Assembly: GCA_963736595.1 (NCBI GenBank)
Contig: CAVTPG010000002.1
Location: 124,001 to 188,000 of the forward strand
Length of the DNA stretch: 64,000 nucleotides
Reading direction: 5' to 3'
Source of the DNA: Parapontixanthobacter sp963736595
GTDB taxonomy: Bacteria > Pseudomonadota > Alphaproteobacteria > Sphingomonadales > Sphingomonadaceae
In this document: piece by piece, positions 8,460 to 17,355 of the stretch
Layout of the letters: each line of letters begins with the position of its first letter
How positions within the stretch are numbered: position 1 is the first letter of the stretch
Made by a program: the position numbers and the translations under genes
The notes under the pieces: model-generated
The model's database searches: none
What the model saw: only the letters and a program-made list of their open reading frames with translations
Told to the model about the DNA's origin: nothing

Positions 8460-10208
8460 ATGACTGATACGCGAAATGGTGCAGCAATACTTGTCGAATG
8501 TCTGAAACGACAAGGCGTCGAATATGTGTTCGGCTATCCCGGCGGAGCCGTGTTGCCAATTTATGACGAGCTGTTTGCCAATGACAGTTTGCGGCATATC
8601 TTGGTGCGCCACGAAGCAGGCGCGGCGCACGCCGCCGAAGGATACGCCCGCTCGACCGGTAAGCCCGGCGTTGTGCTGGTCACGTCAGGTCCGGGCGCAA
8701 CAAACGCTGTCACCGGCATTGCCGATGCTTATATGGATTCGATCCCGATGGTTGTGATCACCGGGCAAGTCCCCACCGCCTTGATCGGAACGGATGCGTT
8801 TCAGGAAGCTGATACGATCGGGATCACGCGGCATTGTTCGAAGCACAATTACCTTGTGAAAGATATCGACCGCCTCGCAGACATAATTGCCGAAGCCTTC
8901 TGTATCGCGACTACGGGACGCCCCGGTCCAGTTGTGATCGATATTCCGAAAGATGTGCAGATAGCGGAGGCTACGCTGGCAACAGATGCGGCGCAGTCCC
9001 CCGCCTCCAAACGCTACCACCCGCAAACCGAAGGTGACCCTGAAGCCATTGCGCAGGCCGTGGAGATGCTGGTCAATGCCGAGCGGCCGATCCTTTATAC
9101 AGGCGGCGGGGTCATCAATTCCGGTCCGCGCGCAACCGAATTGCTGCGGCAATTGCAGGACATGACCGGAGCGCCGGTCACGTCCACTTTGATGGGCCTT
9201 GGTGCATTTCCCGCCAGCCATCCCGATTGGCTCGGAATGCTGGGAATGCACGGCACACTGGAAGCCAATATGGCGATGAACCGCGCCGATGTGATGCTAT
9301 GCGTCGGCGCTCGATTCGATGACCGCGTAACGGGACGGATCGATGCTTTTTCGCCGGAGTCGCGCAAAATACACATCGATATCGATCGAGCGTCTATCAA
9401 TAAGAACATCCCGGTCGAGCTTGGTATTGTCGGCGATTGCGCCCGCGTGCTGGAGCAAATCATCGAAGGCTGGGGCAATCAGCGCGCACAGGATTTGGGC
9501 GAATGGAAAGCCCGCATTGCAGGATGGCGCGCGCGGGAATGTCTCGCTTATCCAGAAAATACGCGCGAGCTTATGCCGCAAAAAGCTGTAGAGCGTCTTT
9601 ACGCTCTCACGCACAAGCGCAATCCGATTATTACCACCGAAGTAGGTCAGCATCAGATGTGGGCGGCACAATATTTTGGTTTTCAGGCACCGAACAAATG
9701 GCTGACCAGCGGCGGCCTTGGCACAATGGGCTATGGCCTGCCTGCCGCTATTGGTGCGCAACTGGGCAACCCGCAAGCGCTGGTGATCGACATTGCGGGC
9801 GAAGCCTCGATCCAGATGAATATTCAGGAGCTCGGTACGGCCAGCCAATATAATCTGCCGGTTAAAATATTCATCCTGAACAATGAATATATGGGCATGG
9901 TGCGCCAGTGGCAGGAACTGAACTATGACAGCCGCTATTCCAATTCCTATTCCGACAGCCTGCCCGACTTTGTAAGGCTCGCTGAAGCGTATGGCTGGAA
10001 AGGCATTCGTATTACCGACGAGGCGGGACTTGATGCGGGCATTCAGGCCATGCTCGATTATGATGGGCCGGTGATTGTCGATTGCCAGGTCTCCAAGAAA
10101 GCCAATTGCCTGCCGATGATCCCGAGCGGCGCGGCGCATACCGATATGTTGCTGCATGGCGACCGGGTGGACAATGTGATTACTGACGAAGACAAGGCGC
10201 TGGTCTGA
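8460..10208 (+). CDS. ilvB: Acetolactate synthase large (catalytic) subunit
   Basis: Thiamine diphosphate enzyme that condenses two pyruvates, or pyruvate and 2-ketobutyrate, as the first committed step of valine, leucine and isoleucine synthesis. The 582-residue protein has YPGGAVLPIYDEL with HEAGAAHAAEGYAR (cofactor-activating Glu), the FAD-linked central domain, and a C-terminal ThDP domain ending its motif in LNNEYMGMVRQWQ. The usual GDG/GDA part of that motif reads GEA here, so Glu replaces the metal-binding Asp. The stop shares a base with the ilvN start. No branched-chain-rich leader peptide is visible in the 94 bp upstream. Confidence 0.96.
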   Translation: MTDTRNGAAILVECLKRQGVEYVFGYPGGAVLPIYDELFANDSLRHILVRHEAGAAHAAEGYARSTGKPGVVLVTSGPGATNAVTGIADAYMDSIPMVVITGQVPTALIGTDAFQEADTIGITRHCSKHNYLVKDIDRLADIIAEAFCIATTGRPGPVVIDIPKDVQIAEATLATDAAQSPASKRYHPQTEGDPEAIAQAVEMLVNAERPILYTGGGVINSGPRATELLRQLQDMTGAPVTSTLMGLGAFPASHPDWLGMLGMHGTLEANMAMNRADVMLCVGARFDDRVTGRIDAFSPESRKIHIDIDRASINKNIPVELGIVGDCARVLEQIIEGWGNQRAQDLGEWKARIAGWRARECLAYPENTRELMPQKAVERLYALTHKRNPIITTEVGQHQMWAAQYFGFQAPNKWLTSGGLGTMGYGLPAAIGAQLGNPQALVIDIAGEASIQMNIQELGTASQYNLPVKIFILNNEYMGMVRQWQELNYDSRYSNSYSDSLPDFVRLAEAYGWKGIRITDEAGLDAGIQAMLDYDGPVIVDCQVSKKANCLPMIPSGAAHTDMLLHGDRVDNVITDEDKALV

Positions 10209-10714
10209 TGAGCGAGCAACAATCCGAACGCCACGTCCTGACGGTCACGGTCGATAACGAGTCCGGTATCCTTGCCAAAATCGCCGGATTGTTCACCGCG
10301 CGCGGCTATAACATCGACAGCTTAACCGTGGCGGATATCTCAGAAGATCACGCGGTCAGCCGTATCACCATCGTCACCAACGGTCCGCCATCGGTGATCG
10401 ATCAAATTCATGCACAGCTTGAACGGCTGGTCCCGGTACACAATGTCGTCGATCTGACCGAAGTCGGCCCACATGTTGAGCGCGAGCTGGCACTGGTGAA
10501 AGTTACCGGCACAGGCGATATCCGTGTAGAGGCCTTGCGCACGGCAGAAATCTTTCGCGCCAAAGTCGTGGACAGCACCACCAGCAGTTTCATATTTGAA
10601 ATCACCGGCGCGCCGGAAAAGATCAACAGCTTCATCGTCTTGATGCGCGAACTTGGTCTCACGGAAGTCGGCCGGTCGGGTAGCGTCGGCATGATCCGGG
10701 GCTTACAGAGCTAA
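10208..10714 (+). CDS. ilvN: Acetolactate synthase small (regulatory) subunit
   Basis: Regulatory partner of IlvB that binds valine for feedback inhibition. The 168-residue protein starts with an ACT domain (LTVTVDNESGILAKIAGLFTARGYNIDSL), followed by the ACT-like C-terminal domain with RVEALRTAEIFRAKVVD and RSGSVGMIRG. The ATG overlaps the ilvB stop codon (TGATG), which fits coupled translation and the expected 1:1 complex. The length matches the IlvH/IlvN family. The symbol could equally be ilvH. Confidence 0.95.
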   Translation: MSEQQSERHVLTVTVDNESGILAKIAGLFTARGYNIDSLTVADISEDHAVSRITIVTNGPPSVIDQIHAQLERLVPVHNVVDLTEVGPHVERELALVKVTGTGDIRVEALRTAEIFRAKVVDSTTSSFIFEITGAPEKINSFIVLMRELGLTEVGRSGSVGMIRGLQS

Positions 10715-10767
10715 ACAATACATTTGGCGGACCGGGCACTGCGCGGCTGCACGACAAGGGGAAATCC

Positions 10768-11802
10768 ATGAAAGTCTATTACGATGCCGATGCCGATCTT
10801 GACCTCATTCGGTCCAAGAAGGTCGCTGTGGTCGGCTATGGCAGTCAAGGCCATGCCCATGCGCTAAATTTGCGCGATAGTGGCGTCACTGATGTTGCGA
10901 TTGCCTTGCGCGAGGGATCGGCGACGGCAAAGAAAGCCGAAGACGCTGGTTTCAAAGTCATGAGCAACAAGGATGCGGCGAAATGGGCCGACCTTATTAT
11001 GATCCTCGCACCGGATGAGCATCAGGCAAGCATCTGGGCCAACGATCTTGTCGGCCATATGAAGCCCGGCTCCGCTCTTGCGTTTGCCCATGGTTTGAAT
11101 GTGCATTTTGGCCTGATCGAGCCGACCGCTGATCTTGATGTCATTATGATCGCGCCAAAGGGTCCGGGCCACACCGTGCGCAGTGAATATCAGCGCGGGG
11201 CCGGTGTCCCCTGTCTTATCGCGGTGGATCAGGAGAGCAGCGAACATGGCGGCAATGGCTATGCAAAATCGCTGGCTCTGTCCTATGCCAGCGCGCTTGG
11301 CGGCGGACGCTCCGCGATTATCGAGACCAATTTCAAGGAAGAATGCGAAACCGATTTGTTCGGCGAGCAAGCGGTGCTGTGCGGCGGGATTACGCACTTG
11401 ATCATGGCCGGGTTCGAAACGCTGGTCGAGGCGGGTTATGCCCCCGAAATGGCCTATTTCGAGTGCCTGCATGAAACCAAACTGATCGTCGATCTGCTGT
11501 ACGAAGGCGGCATTGCTAATATGCGTTATTCGATCAGCAATACGGCAGAGTATGGCGATTATCATACCGGACCGCGCGTGATTACCGACGAAACCAAGGC
11601 CGAAATGAAGCGCGTCCTTGACGATATTCAACGCGGCAAATTTGTGCAGCGGTTTATGATGGATAATGCTGTGGGCAACCCGGAAATGAAAGCAGCACGC
11701 AAGCGTCAGGCAGAACATCCGATCGAAAAGGTCGGCGCAGAATTGCGGGCCATGATGCCGTGGATCGGTGCAAATAAGCTGGTCGATAAGACGAAGAACT
11801 GA
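10768..11802 (+). CDS. ilvC: Ketol-acid reductoisomerase (class I, NADPH)
   Basis: Isomerises and reduces acetolactate to dihydroxyisovalerate, the second common step of branched-chain amino acid synthesis. The 344-residue product has the Rossmann motif VAVVGYGSQGHAHALNLRDSG, APKGPGHTVRSEY, and the metal-binding ETDLFGEQAVLCGG and CLHETKLIVDLLYEGG helices of the short class I form. It follows ilvBN by 53 bp with an AAGGGGAAA Shine-Dalgarno before the ATG, so ilvBNC is probably one operon. Confidence 0.97.
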   Translation: MKVYYDADADLDLIRSKKVAVVGYGSQGHAHALNLRDSGVTDVAIALREGSATAKKAEDAGFKVMSNKDAAKWADLIMILAPDEHQASIWANDLVGHMKPGSALAFAHGLNVHFGLIEPTADLDVIMIAPKGPGHTVRSEYQRGAGVPCLIAVDQESSEHGGNGYAKSLALSYASALGGGRSAIIETNFKEECETDLFGEQAVLCGGITHLIMAGFETLVEAGYAPEMAYFECLHETKLIVDLLYEGGIANMRYSISNTAEYGDYHTGPRVITDETKAEMKRVLDDIQRGKFVQRFMMDNAVGNPEMKAARKRQAEHPIEKVGAELRAMMPWIGANKLVDKTKN

Positions 11803-11860
11803 TTGTGGAGCGCGCGCTTTAGCGGTTGCTGCCGCCAAGTATTTGCGACACTATGACAAA

Positions 11861-11902
11861 ATGACCGTTACGCTGAATTTGCTACGACTTATGCGCCCTT
11901 GA
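11861..11902 (+). CDS. leuL: Candidate leucine-rich leader peptide of leuA (13 residues)
   Basis: A short ORF of 13 codons before leuA reads MTVTLNLLRLMRP. Four of its 13 codons are leucine (CTG, TTG, CTA, CTT), clustered within six codons. Its TGA stop lies inside the left arm of a perfect 10-bp RNA stem. This is the layout of an amino-acid attenuator, in which ribosome stalling at leucine codons selects the downstream fold. No strong Shine-Dalgarno is visible, and the region is short enough that chance cannot be excluded. It is 81 bp upstream of the leuA start. Regulation of leuA by leucine-rich leaders is known in other proteobacteria. Confidence 0.55.
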   Translation: MTVTLNLLRLMRP

Positions 11903-11943
11903 GCGGCGCTGTGTGCAGGCCTTGCACCAGGCACGCTCAAGGG
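11893..11943 (+). promoter_or_regulatory. Candidate leuA attenuator stem region
   Basis: CCCTTGAGCG at 11896-11905 is perfectly complementary to CGCTCAAGGG at 11934-11943, enclosing a smaller hairpin (GTGCA 11913-11917 with TGCAC 11923-11927). A competing stem can form between GCGCC 11893-11897 and GGCGC 11905-11909, which would block the long stem. Two mutually exclusive folds next to a leucine-rich leader ORF suggest a switch. No U-run follows the long stem, so it may not be a classical intrinsic terminator; the mechanism is open. Confidence 0.5.
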
Positions 11944-11983
11944 TTGAAGTAGCAAAAATCCATTTCGTAACGGACCATCCATC

Positions 11984-13660
11984 ATGCCCATGCTTTCCGA
12001 TCCATCCGCCAAATACTCGACTTTCCCGCAGATCAACTTGCCTGACCGACAATGGCCGACCCGCACGATTACAAAAGCGCCACGCTGGCTCTCCACCGAT
12101 TTGCGCGATGGCAATCAGGCAATTGTCGATCCAATGGATGCGGTAAAGAAAAACCGGTTTTTCGATTTGCTGGTCGAAATTGGCGTTAAGGAAATCGAAG
12201 TTGGATTTCCCAGCGCCGGTGCGACCGAATTCGACTTTATTCGTAAGTTGGTTTCGTCAGGGCGAATTCCTGACGACGTGACGGTTCAGGTGCTAACGCA
12301 AAGCCGCGAAGATTTGATCCGAACCAGCTTTGCCAGCCTTGACGGTGCCAAGCAGGCTATTGTGCATCTCTATAATGCAGTCAGTCCTGCGTGGCGTGAA
12401 ATCGTGTTCGGCATGAGCCGCGAGGATGTGCGGCAGATCGCCGTAAATGGCGCACTGATCATGCGCGAAGAAGCCGGACAACGCCCCGCAACCGATTGGC
12501 ATTTTCAATATTCGCCCGAAACGTTCTCGACTGCAGAGTTGGATTTTTCCATCGAGGTTTGTGCGGCTGTTATGGACATTCTCGAACCGAGCATCAAGCG
12601 ACCAATTATCCTTAATTTGCCTGCGACTGTCGAGGCCGCCACCCCGAATATATATGCTGATCAGATCGAGTATTTCTGCCGAAACTTACCCAATCGGGAG
12701 GCGGCGGTGATCTCTCTGCATACGCATAATGATCGCGGGACCGGCGTCGCGGCGGCTGAGCTGGGCCTGATGGCCGGAGCCGACCGGATCGAAGGCTGTT
12801 TGTTCGGCAATGGCGAGCGGACAGGCAATTGCTGCTTAGTGACACTGGCTCTTAATATGTACACGCAAGGCCTTGATCCAAAACTCGATTTTTCTGACAT
12901 CGACAAAGTTATCGAGACGGTTGAATACTGCAATCAGATCCCGGTGCATCAGCGGCATCCCTATGGCGGTGAGTTGGTCTTTACTGCATTTTCAGGCAGC
13001 CATCAGGATGCAATCAAAAAAGGCTTTGCCGCGCTTGAAACGCAAAATGACAATAATTGGCGCGTGCCGTATTTGCCCATTGATCCGGCCGATCTTGGGC
13101 GCAGCTATGAAGCCGTCATCCGGGTCAATTCGCAAAGCGGCAAAGGCGGATTTGCATGGATCTTGGAACACGATCAGGGCTTGAAATTGCCGAAGCGTAT
13201 GCAGGCCGATTTCTCGCGTCATGTTCAGGCAATGGCGGATGGTGAAGCGCGCGAACTTGATGCCGCGGATATCTGGAAAGTGTTTCGTCTGACTTATCAC
13301 GTGCAGACCGAAGACAAGCATTTTCAGCTAATCGATTACAATGAAAGCCGCACGAGCGATGGCACGCGCCTGTTCGCCGGAACGATTGCGGTGGCAGGGC
13401 AGGAACATAGCGTTAGCGGGCGCGGCAAAGGTTTGATTTCCTCGGTTATCGCGACGCTGCGCGACGAATTCGATGTCGCGCTGGAGGTGCAAGATTACAG
13501 CGAGCACGCCATCGGTAAGGGTACGGATGTAATGGCGGCGGCTTATGTGGAATGCCTCGATGCACACGGGCGCATTTTGTGGGGCTGCGGGATCGATGAA
13601 GATGTGGCAACTGCCAGCGTGCGCGCAGTGCTAAGCGCGGCCAATAGCGCAGTCGCATAG
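11984..13660 (+). CDS. leuA: 2-Isopropylmalate synthase (long type)
   Basis: Condenses acetyl-CoA with 2-ketoisovalerate, the committed step of leucine synthesis. The 558-residue protein is of the longer LeuA class. It shows TDLRDGNQAIVDPMD (metal-binding Asp), VISLHTHNDRGTGVAAAELG, GNGERTGN, and a C-terminal LeuA dimer domain that carries leucine feedback in the family. ATG 11984 and ATG 11990 are both possible starts with little consequence. It lies downstream of ilvC but behind its own leader region, so it is probably a separate, leucine-controlled unit. Confidence 0.96.
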   Translation: MPMLSDPSAKYSTFPQINLPDRQWPTRTITKAPRWLSTDLRDGNQAIVDPMDAVKKNRFFDLLVEIGVKEIEVGFPSAGATEFDFIRKLVSSGRIPDDVTVQVLTQSREDLIRTSFASLDGAKQAIVHLYNAVSPAWREIVFGMSREDVRQIAVNGALIMREEAGQRPATDWHFQYSPETFSTAELDFSIEVCAAVMDILEPSIKRPIILNLPATVEAATPNIYADQIEYFCRNLPNREAAVISLHTHNDRGTGVAAAELGLMAGADRIEGCLFGNGERTGNCCLVTLALNMYTQGLDPKLDFSDIDKVIETVEYCNQIPVHQRHPYGGELVFTAFSGSHQDAIKKGFAALETQNDNNWRVPYLPIDPADLGRSYEAVIRVNSQSGKGGFAWILEHDQGLKLPKRMQADFSRHVQAMADGEARELDAADIWKVFRLTYHVQTEDKHFQLIDYNESRTSDGTRLFAGTIAVAGQEHSVSGRGKGLISSVIATLRDEFDVALEVQDYSEHAIGKGTDVMAAAYVECLDAHGRILWGCGIDEDVATASVRAVLSAANSAVA

Positions 13661-13742
13661 CGCTGGGTTCGGCAATCCTACTTGCGTAAGCAAGGCTCGC
13701 CGCATAGGTGACGGAGCGTTGCAAAATAAAACGGAGTTTCCG

Positions 13743-14726
13743 ATGCCTTTGAAAGCCCCTTTCGACAGAATGCGCCTGCCGGTGATCGGCGCGCCGTTAT
13801 TTATCGTTTCAGGGCCGGAGCTGGTGATCGCGCAATGCAAAGCTGGCATCGTCGGTAGTTTTCCCTCGCTCAATGCGCGCCCCGTATCGATGCTGGATGA
13901 GTGGCTGCATCAGATTACCGAGGAACTGGCTGCGCATAATCGCGACAATCCCGATGCGCCATCCGCACCATTTGCCGTCAACCAGATCGTCCACAAAACG
14001 AACAATCGCCTCGAGGAAGATATGGCACTGTGTCAAAAATGGCAGGTTCCGCTAATGATCACCTCGCTCGGCGCGCGCGAAGAAATTTTCGATGCCGCGC
14101 ATAGCTGGGGCGGCATTGTTTTGCATGATGTCATCAACAATCGTTTTGCGCATAAGGCGATCGAAAAAGGTGCTGACGGGTTGATCCCGGTAGCGGCAGG
14201 CGCTGGCGGACACGCCGGGACAATCTCGCCTTTCGCACTGATGCAGGATATTCGCGAATGGTTCGACGGACTGATCGCCCTGTCCGGGTCCATCGCGCAT
14301 GGCCGCTCCATACTTGCGGCACAGGCTTTGGGCGCAGACTTCGCCTATATGGGGTCAGCCTGGATTGCGACAGACGAGGCGAACGCCGATCAGGGCTACA
14401 AAGACGCGATTGTAGATGCTGATTCCAGCGACACGGTGTATTCCAACCTCTTCACCGGCGTTCATGGAAATTATTTGCGAAAATCGGTCGAGAACGCGGG
14501 TCTGGACCCCGACGATCTGCCGCAAAGCGATCCCAGCAAGATGAATTTCGGATCGGGCGGCAATACTGAAGCCAAGGCCTGGAAAGACATCTGGGGCGCT
14601 GGACAAGGCAATGGCCCGATCAAGAATGTTGGCAGTGTTGCGGAACAAGTTGACCGTTTGGCAGGCGAATATGCGCAAGCCAAAGCCGCAATGGAACACG
14701 AAGCAGCACCCTACCCTCGCGGCTGA
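13743..14726 (+). CDS. Nitronate monooxygenase family protein
   Basis: FMN-dependent enzyme of the 2-nitropropane dioxygenase / nitronate monooxygenase family, 327 residues. Motifs include RLPVIGAPLFIVSGPELVIAQCKAG at the start of the barrel, GADGLIPVAAGAGGHAG (phosphate-binding loop), SIAHGRSILAAQALGADFAYMGS and a catalytic-type His in AGGHAG. ATG 13743 is chosen because an ACGGAG Shine-Dalgarno sits 6-12 bp upstream; a TTG at 13719 would only add a poorly conserved tail. It abuts the convergent flavodoxin-like gene (14727). The physiological substrate is unknown. Confidence 0.9.
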   Translation: MPLKAPFDRMRLPVIGAPLFIVSGPELVIAQCKAGIVGSFPSLNARPVSMLDEWLHQITEELAAHNRDNPDAPSAPFAVNQIVHKTNNRLEEDMALCQKWQVPLMITSLGAREEIFDAAHSWGGIVLHDVINNRFAHKAIEKGADGLIPVAAGAGGHAGTISPFALMQDIREWFDGLIALSGSIAHGRSILAAQALGADFAYMGSAWIATDEANADQGYKDAIVDADSSDTVYSNLFTGVHGNYLRKSVENAGLDPDDLPQSDPSKMNFGSGGNTEAKAWKDIWGAGQGNGPIKNVGSVAEQVDRLAGEYAQAKAAMEHEAAPYPRG

Positions 14727-15212
14727 TCAGAATATTCCGCTGACAAGTCCTTCGGCCAGCCCCGCCCCAAGCTCACGGCAAGCGATCCGGGTTTCGTTGT
14801 CGAGTGCCTTACTGGCAAGAATAGCTTCCGGTGTCTGCGCATCGAAGTTGACAATCATGGGTTCGGCAACGCGCTTTAATCGCCATCCTTGCGCGATCCG
14901 GTTTAGCTGACGCTGCGCTCCTGCTCCGTCAGACCCAGCGGCGATGATGGTGGCAAAAGCGCGTCCCTCCAGCTTACCAAGGCACGGATAATAGCAGCGA
15001 TCGAACATATCCTTCATCAACCCGCTCATACTGGCGAGGTTTTCCGGACAAACAAACAAATAGCCCTGCGCAGCCAGCAAATCATCGGGTTGCACTGCTT
15101 CGGCACACATTAGCTGCGCGTGACCTTCTGCTCCCGCCGCAGCGGCTTTGGCCATCGCTTTGGAAGCACCTGTGCGGCTGTGCCAGACAATGAGCAGAGG
15201 CGGCGATGACAT
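14727..15212 (-). CDS. Flavodoxin-like / NAD(P)H-dependent oxidoreductase
   Basis: A 161-residue flavodoxin-fold protein. The N-terminus LLIVWHSRTGASKAMAKAAAAGA matches the FMN phosphate-binding loop (S/T-x-T-G-x-T type), and YLFVCPENLASMSGLMKDMFDRCYYP corresponds to the second flavin loop. ATG 15212 is chosen because upstream codons are low in homology-like composition and the fold starts at once. Its function is not identified beyond a possible quinone or FMN reductase role. It is divergent from recJ. Confidence 0.78.
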   Translation of the reverse strand: MSSPPLLIVWHSRTGASKAMAKAAAAGAEGHAQLMCAEAVQPDDLLAAQGYLFVCPENLASMSGLMKDMFDRCYYPCLGKLEGRAFATIIAAGSDGAGAQRQLNRIAQGWRLKRVAEPMIVNFDAQTPEAILASKALDNETRIACRELGAGLAEGLVSGIF

Positions 15213-15294
15213 AGCGCATATCTCTTTGGCATGGCGGGGAAAGTCAATGTGCGAGGGATTGATTGCAGACCAAGTGCAGCTACAGTGGAACATC

Positions 15295-17082
15295 ATGAGT
15301 ACGACCATGTCACCTGCCGTTTACGGCGTTGAGAAATCCCTGTCCGGTCGGCGCTGGCGCTGGCGTGGCGGTAACATGGATATGGGCGCGAACGTGGGCG
15401 CGCCGGGGCAGGATTTGGTGACACAATTGCTGCTGGCGCGCGGGGTAGCGCCGGACGATATCGAGCGGCAACGGCAGCCGACACTGCGCGCTTTTCTGCC
15501 TGATCCGTCAGAGTTTCAGGACATGACGAACGCCGCCGACCGGATCGCACAGGCTGTCCTGTCCGGTGAGACTATCACGGTTTATGGCGATTACGATGTC
15601 GATGGCGCGACCAGCGCCGCCTTGCTTATCCGCCTGTTGCGGATGCTGGATATCGAGGCGCAATATTACATTCCCGACCGCCTTCTCGAAGGATATGGTC
15701 CATCGGGAGAGGCGCTTGTCAAATTGGGCGAAGCTGGCAGCAGTCTGGTCATCACTGTCGATTGCGGAGCGATGGCTTATGAGGCGCTGAAAATGGCGCA
15801 TGATGCCGGAATTGATGTCATTGTGGTCGATCATCACAAATGTTCGAGCGAACTTCCCGTGACCAATGCGCTCGTCAATCCCAATCGTCTGGACGAAAAT
15901 GATCTGGCTGCGGCGCACGGACATCTAGCAGCGGTCGGCGTGGCATTCCTGCTAGCCATCGAAGTGACGCGCATATTGCGGAAGCTGAGCTATTTCGAGG
16001 CGCGCAAAGAACCTGACCTGATGTCGCTGCTGGATCTGGTCGCGCTTGGTACGGTCGCTGATATGGCCGCTTTGCATGGGCTAAACCGGGCTTTCGTGGC
16101 ACAAGGCCTGAAAGTGCTGGCAAAGCGCAACAACATCGGAATGTCGGCCTTGATCGACGCAAGCCGCTTGAAACGCGCGCCGATCTGTAGCGATCTGGGC
16201 TTTGCCTTGGGACCACGCATTAATGCCGGGGGACGCGTGGGCGAATCGACCTTGGGCGTGCGTTTGCTGACCACGCAGGATCCGGAGGAAGCGCGGGCGA
16301 TAGCCGACCAGCTTTCGCAGCTGAACGATGAACGCCGCGCAATCGAGCGTGAAGTGCAAGAAGAGGCCGAAGGCCAGCTGGATGCGCAGCATAATCGCGC
16401 CGTTCATGTATTATCTGGCGAAGGTTGGCACCCTGGGGTCATTGGAATTGTCGCAGGCCGGATCAAAGAGAAGACCGGAAAACCTTCGCTTGTGATCGCT
16501 CTCGACGCCGGCACCGGTGAAGGCAAAGGCTCCGGTCGTTCGATCCACGGCGTCGATCTTGGGGCCGCGATCATTGCTGCGCGCGAACAAGGTTTGCTGA
16601 CTGCCGGTGGAGGACACGCGATGGCTGCCGGGCTGACGTTGCCTGCTGACGGATTGGAGGCCTTATCCGACTGGCTGGAGAACCGTCTCGCAGCAAATGT
16701 CGCTAGCGCCATGGAAAGTCGCGATTTTAAACTCGACATCGGACTAGCGCCCGGAGGGCTGACACCGGACCTGGTGACGATAATGGAACAAGCCGGTCCT
16801 TATGGCATGGGTTGGCCCGGACCACGTGTTGCTGTCGGCCCAGTCAGCCTCGTCAAATGCGACATTGTCGGCACGGATCATGTGCGCTTGATCGCAAGCG
16901 GTGAGGATGGCCGCTCATTTAAGGCCATCGCTTTCCGCGCTGCCACAAGCGAGATGGGTCAGCAATTGCTTCACGCATCGCGCGGTCGGAAGTTGTGGCT
17001 CGCAGGCCGTGCCAAGATCGATGATTGGGGCGCAAGACCCGCCGCCGAGCTTCATCTTGAGGATGCTGCTTGGGCGGACTGA
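15295..17082 (+). CDS. recJ: Single-stranded-DNA-specific exonuclease RecJ
   Basis: 5'-to-3' single-strand exonuclease of recombination and mismatch or base-excision repair. The 595-residue product from ATG 15295 has YGDYDVDGATSAAL, the family's DHH motif in VVDHHKC, and the DHHA1 domain with SGRSIHGVDLGAAI and GGGHAMAAGLTL, then the C-terminal OB-like region. The start is preceded by a GTGGAA ribosome site; the open frame extends further upstream but into the flavodoxin promoter region. Length is typical. Confidence 0.95.
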   Translation: MSTTMSPAVYGVEKSLSGRRWRWRGGNMDMGANVGAPGQDLVTQLLLARGVAPDDIERQRQPTLRAFLPDPSEFQDMTNAADRIAQAVLSGETITVYGDYDVDGATSAALLIRLLRMLDIEAQYYIPDRLLEGYGPSGEALVKLGEAGSSLVITVDCGAMAYEALKMAHDAGIDVIVVDHHKCSSELPVTNALVNPNRLDENDLAAAHGHLAAVGVAFLLAIEVTRILRKLSYFEARKEPDLMSLLDLVALGTVADMAALHGLNRAFVAQGLKVLAKRNNIGMSALIDASRLKRAPICSDLGFALGPRINAGGRVGESTLGVRLLTTQDPEEARAIADQLSQLNDERRAIEREVQEEAEGQLDAQHNRAVHVLSGEGWHPGVIGIVAGRIKEKTGKPSLVIALDAGTGEGKGSGRSIHGVDLGAAIIAAREQGLLTAGGGHAMAAGLTLPADGLEALSDWLENRLAANVASAMESRDFKLDIGLAPGGLTPDLVTIMEQAGPYGMGWPGPRVAVGPVSLVKCDIVGTDHVRLIASGEDGRSFKAIAFRAATSEMGQQLLHASRGRKLWLAGRAKIDDWGARPAAELHLEDAAWAD

Positions 17083-17112
17083 ATATTGCGACTGAAAGCA
17101 AAGACACCAATG

Positions 17113-17187
17113 TGGTGACCCCTACGGGAATCGAACCCGTGTTTCAGCCGTGAAAGGGCCGCGTCCTAACCGCTAGACGAAGGGGCC
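17113..17187 (-). tRNA. tRNA-Glu (TTC)
   Basis: The minus strand folds as a cloverleaf. The acceptor stem is GGCCCCT with AGGGGTC, the anticodon stem is CGGCC with GGCTG around loop CTTTCAC (anticodon TTC), the T-loop is GGTTCGATTCC, and a CCA end is encoded at 17113-17115. It sits between recJ and phoR. Confidence 0.97.
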
Positions 17188-17355
17188 AATCTGCCGGACG
17201 AGCCGAGCCATTGGTGTGGCGGCGCAATTACGTAGCATCGCCCGCACAGTCAAGCCTTGCGTGGCGCATTTTGGCAAATTTCATGATGTGTGTCTGGCTA
17301 GACTGACTTTGCGGGGTTGGCGAGCTTGTCACAGTTGGTCTATCACTCATGACAG

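Noticed and set aside
10864..11838. Minus ORF of 324 codons opposite ilvC
   Set aside because: Antisense shadow; ilvC carries all expected motifs.
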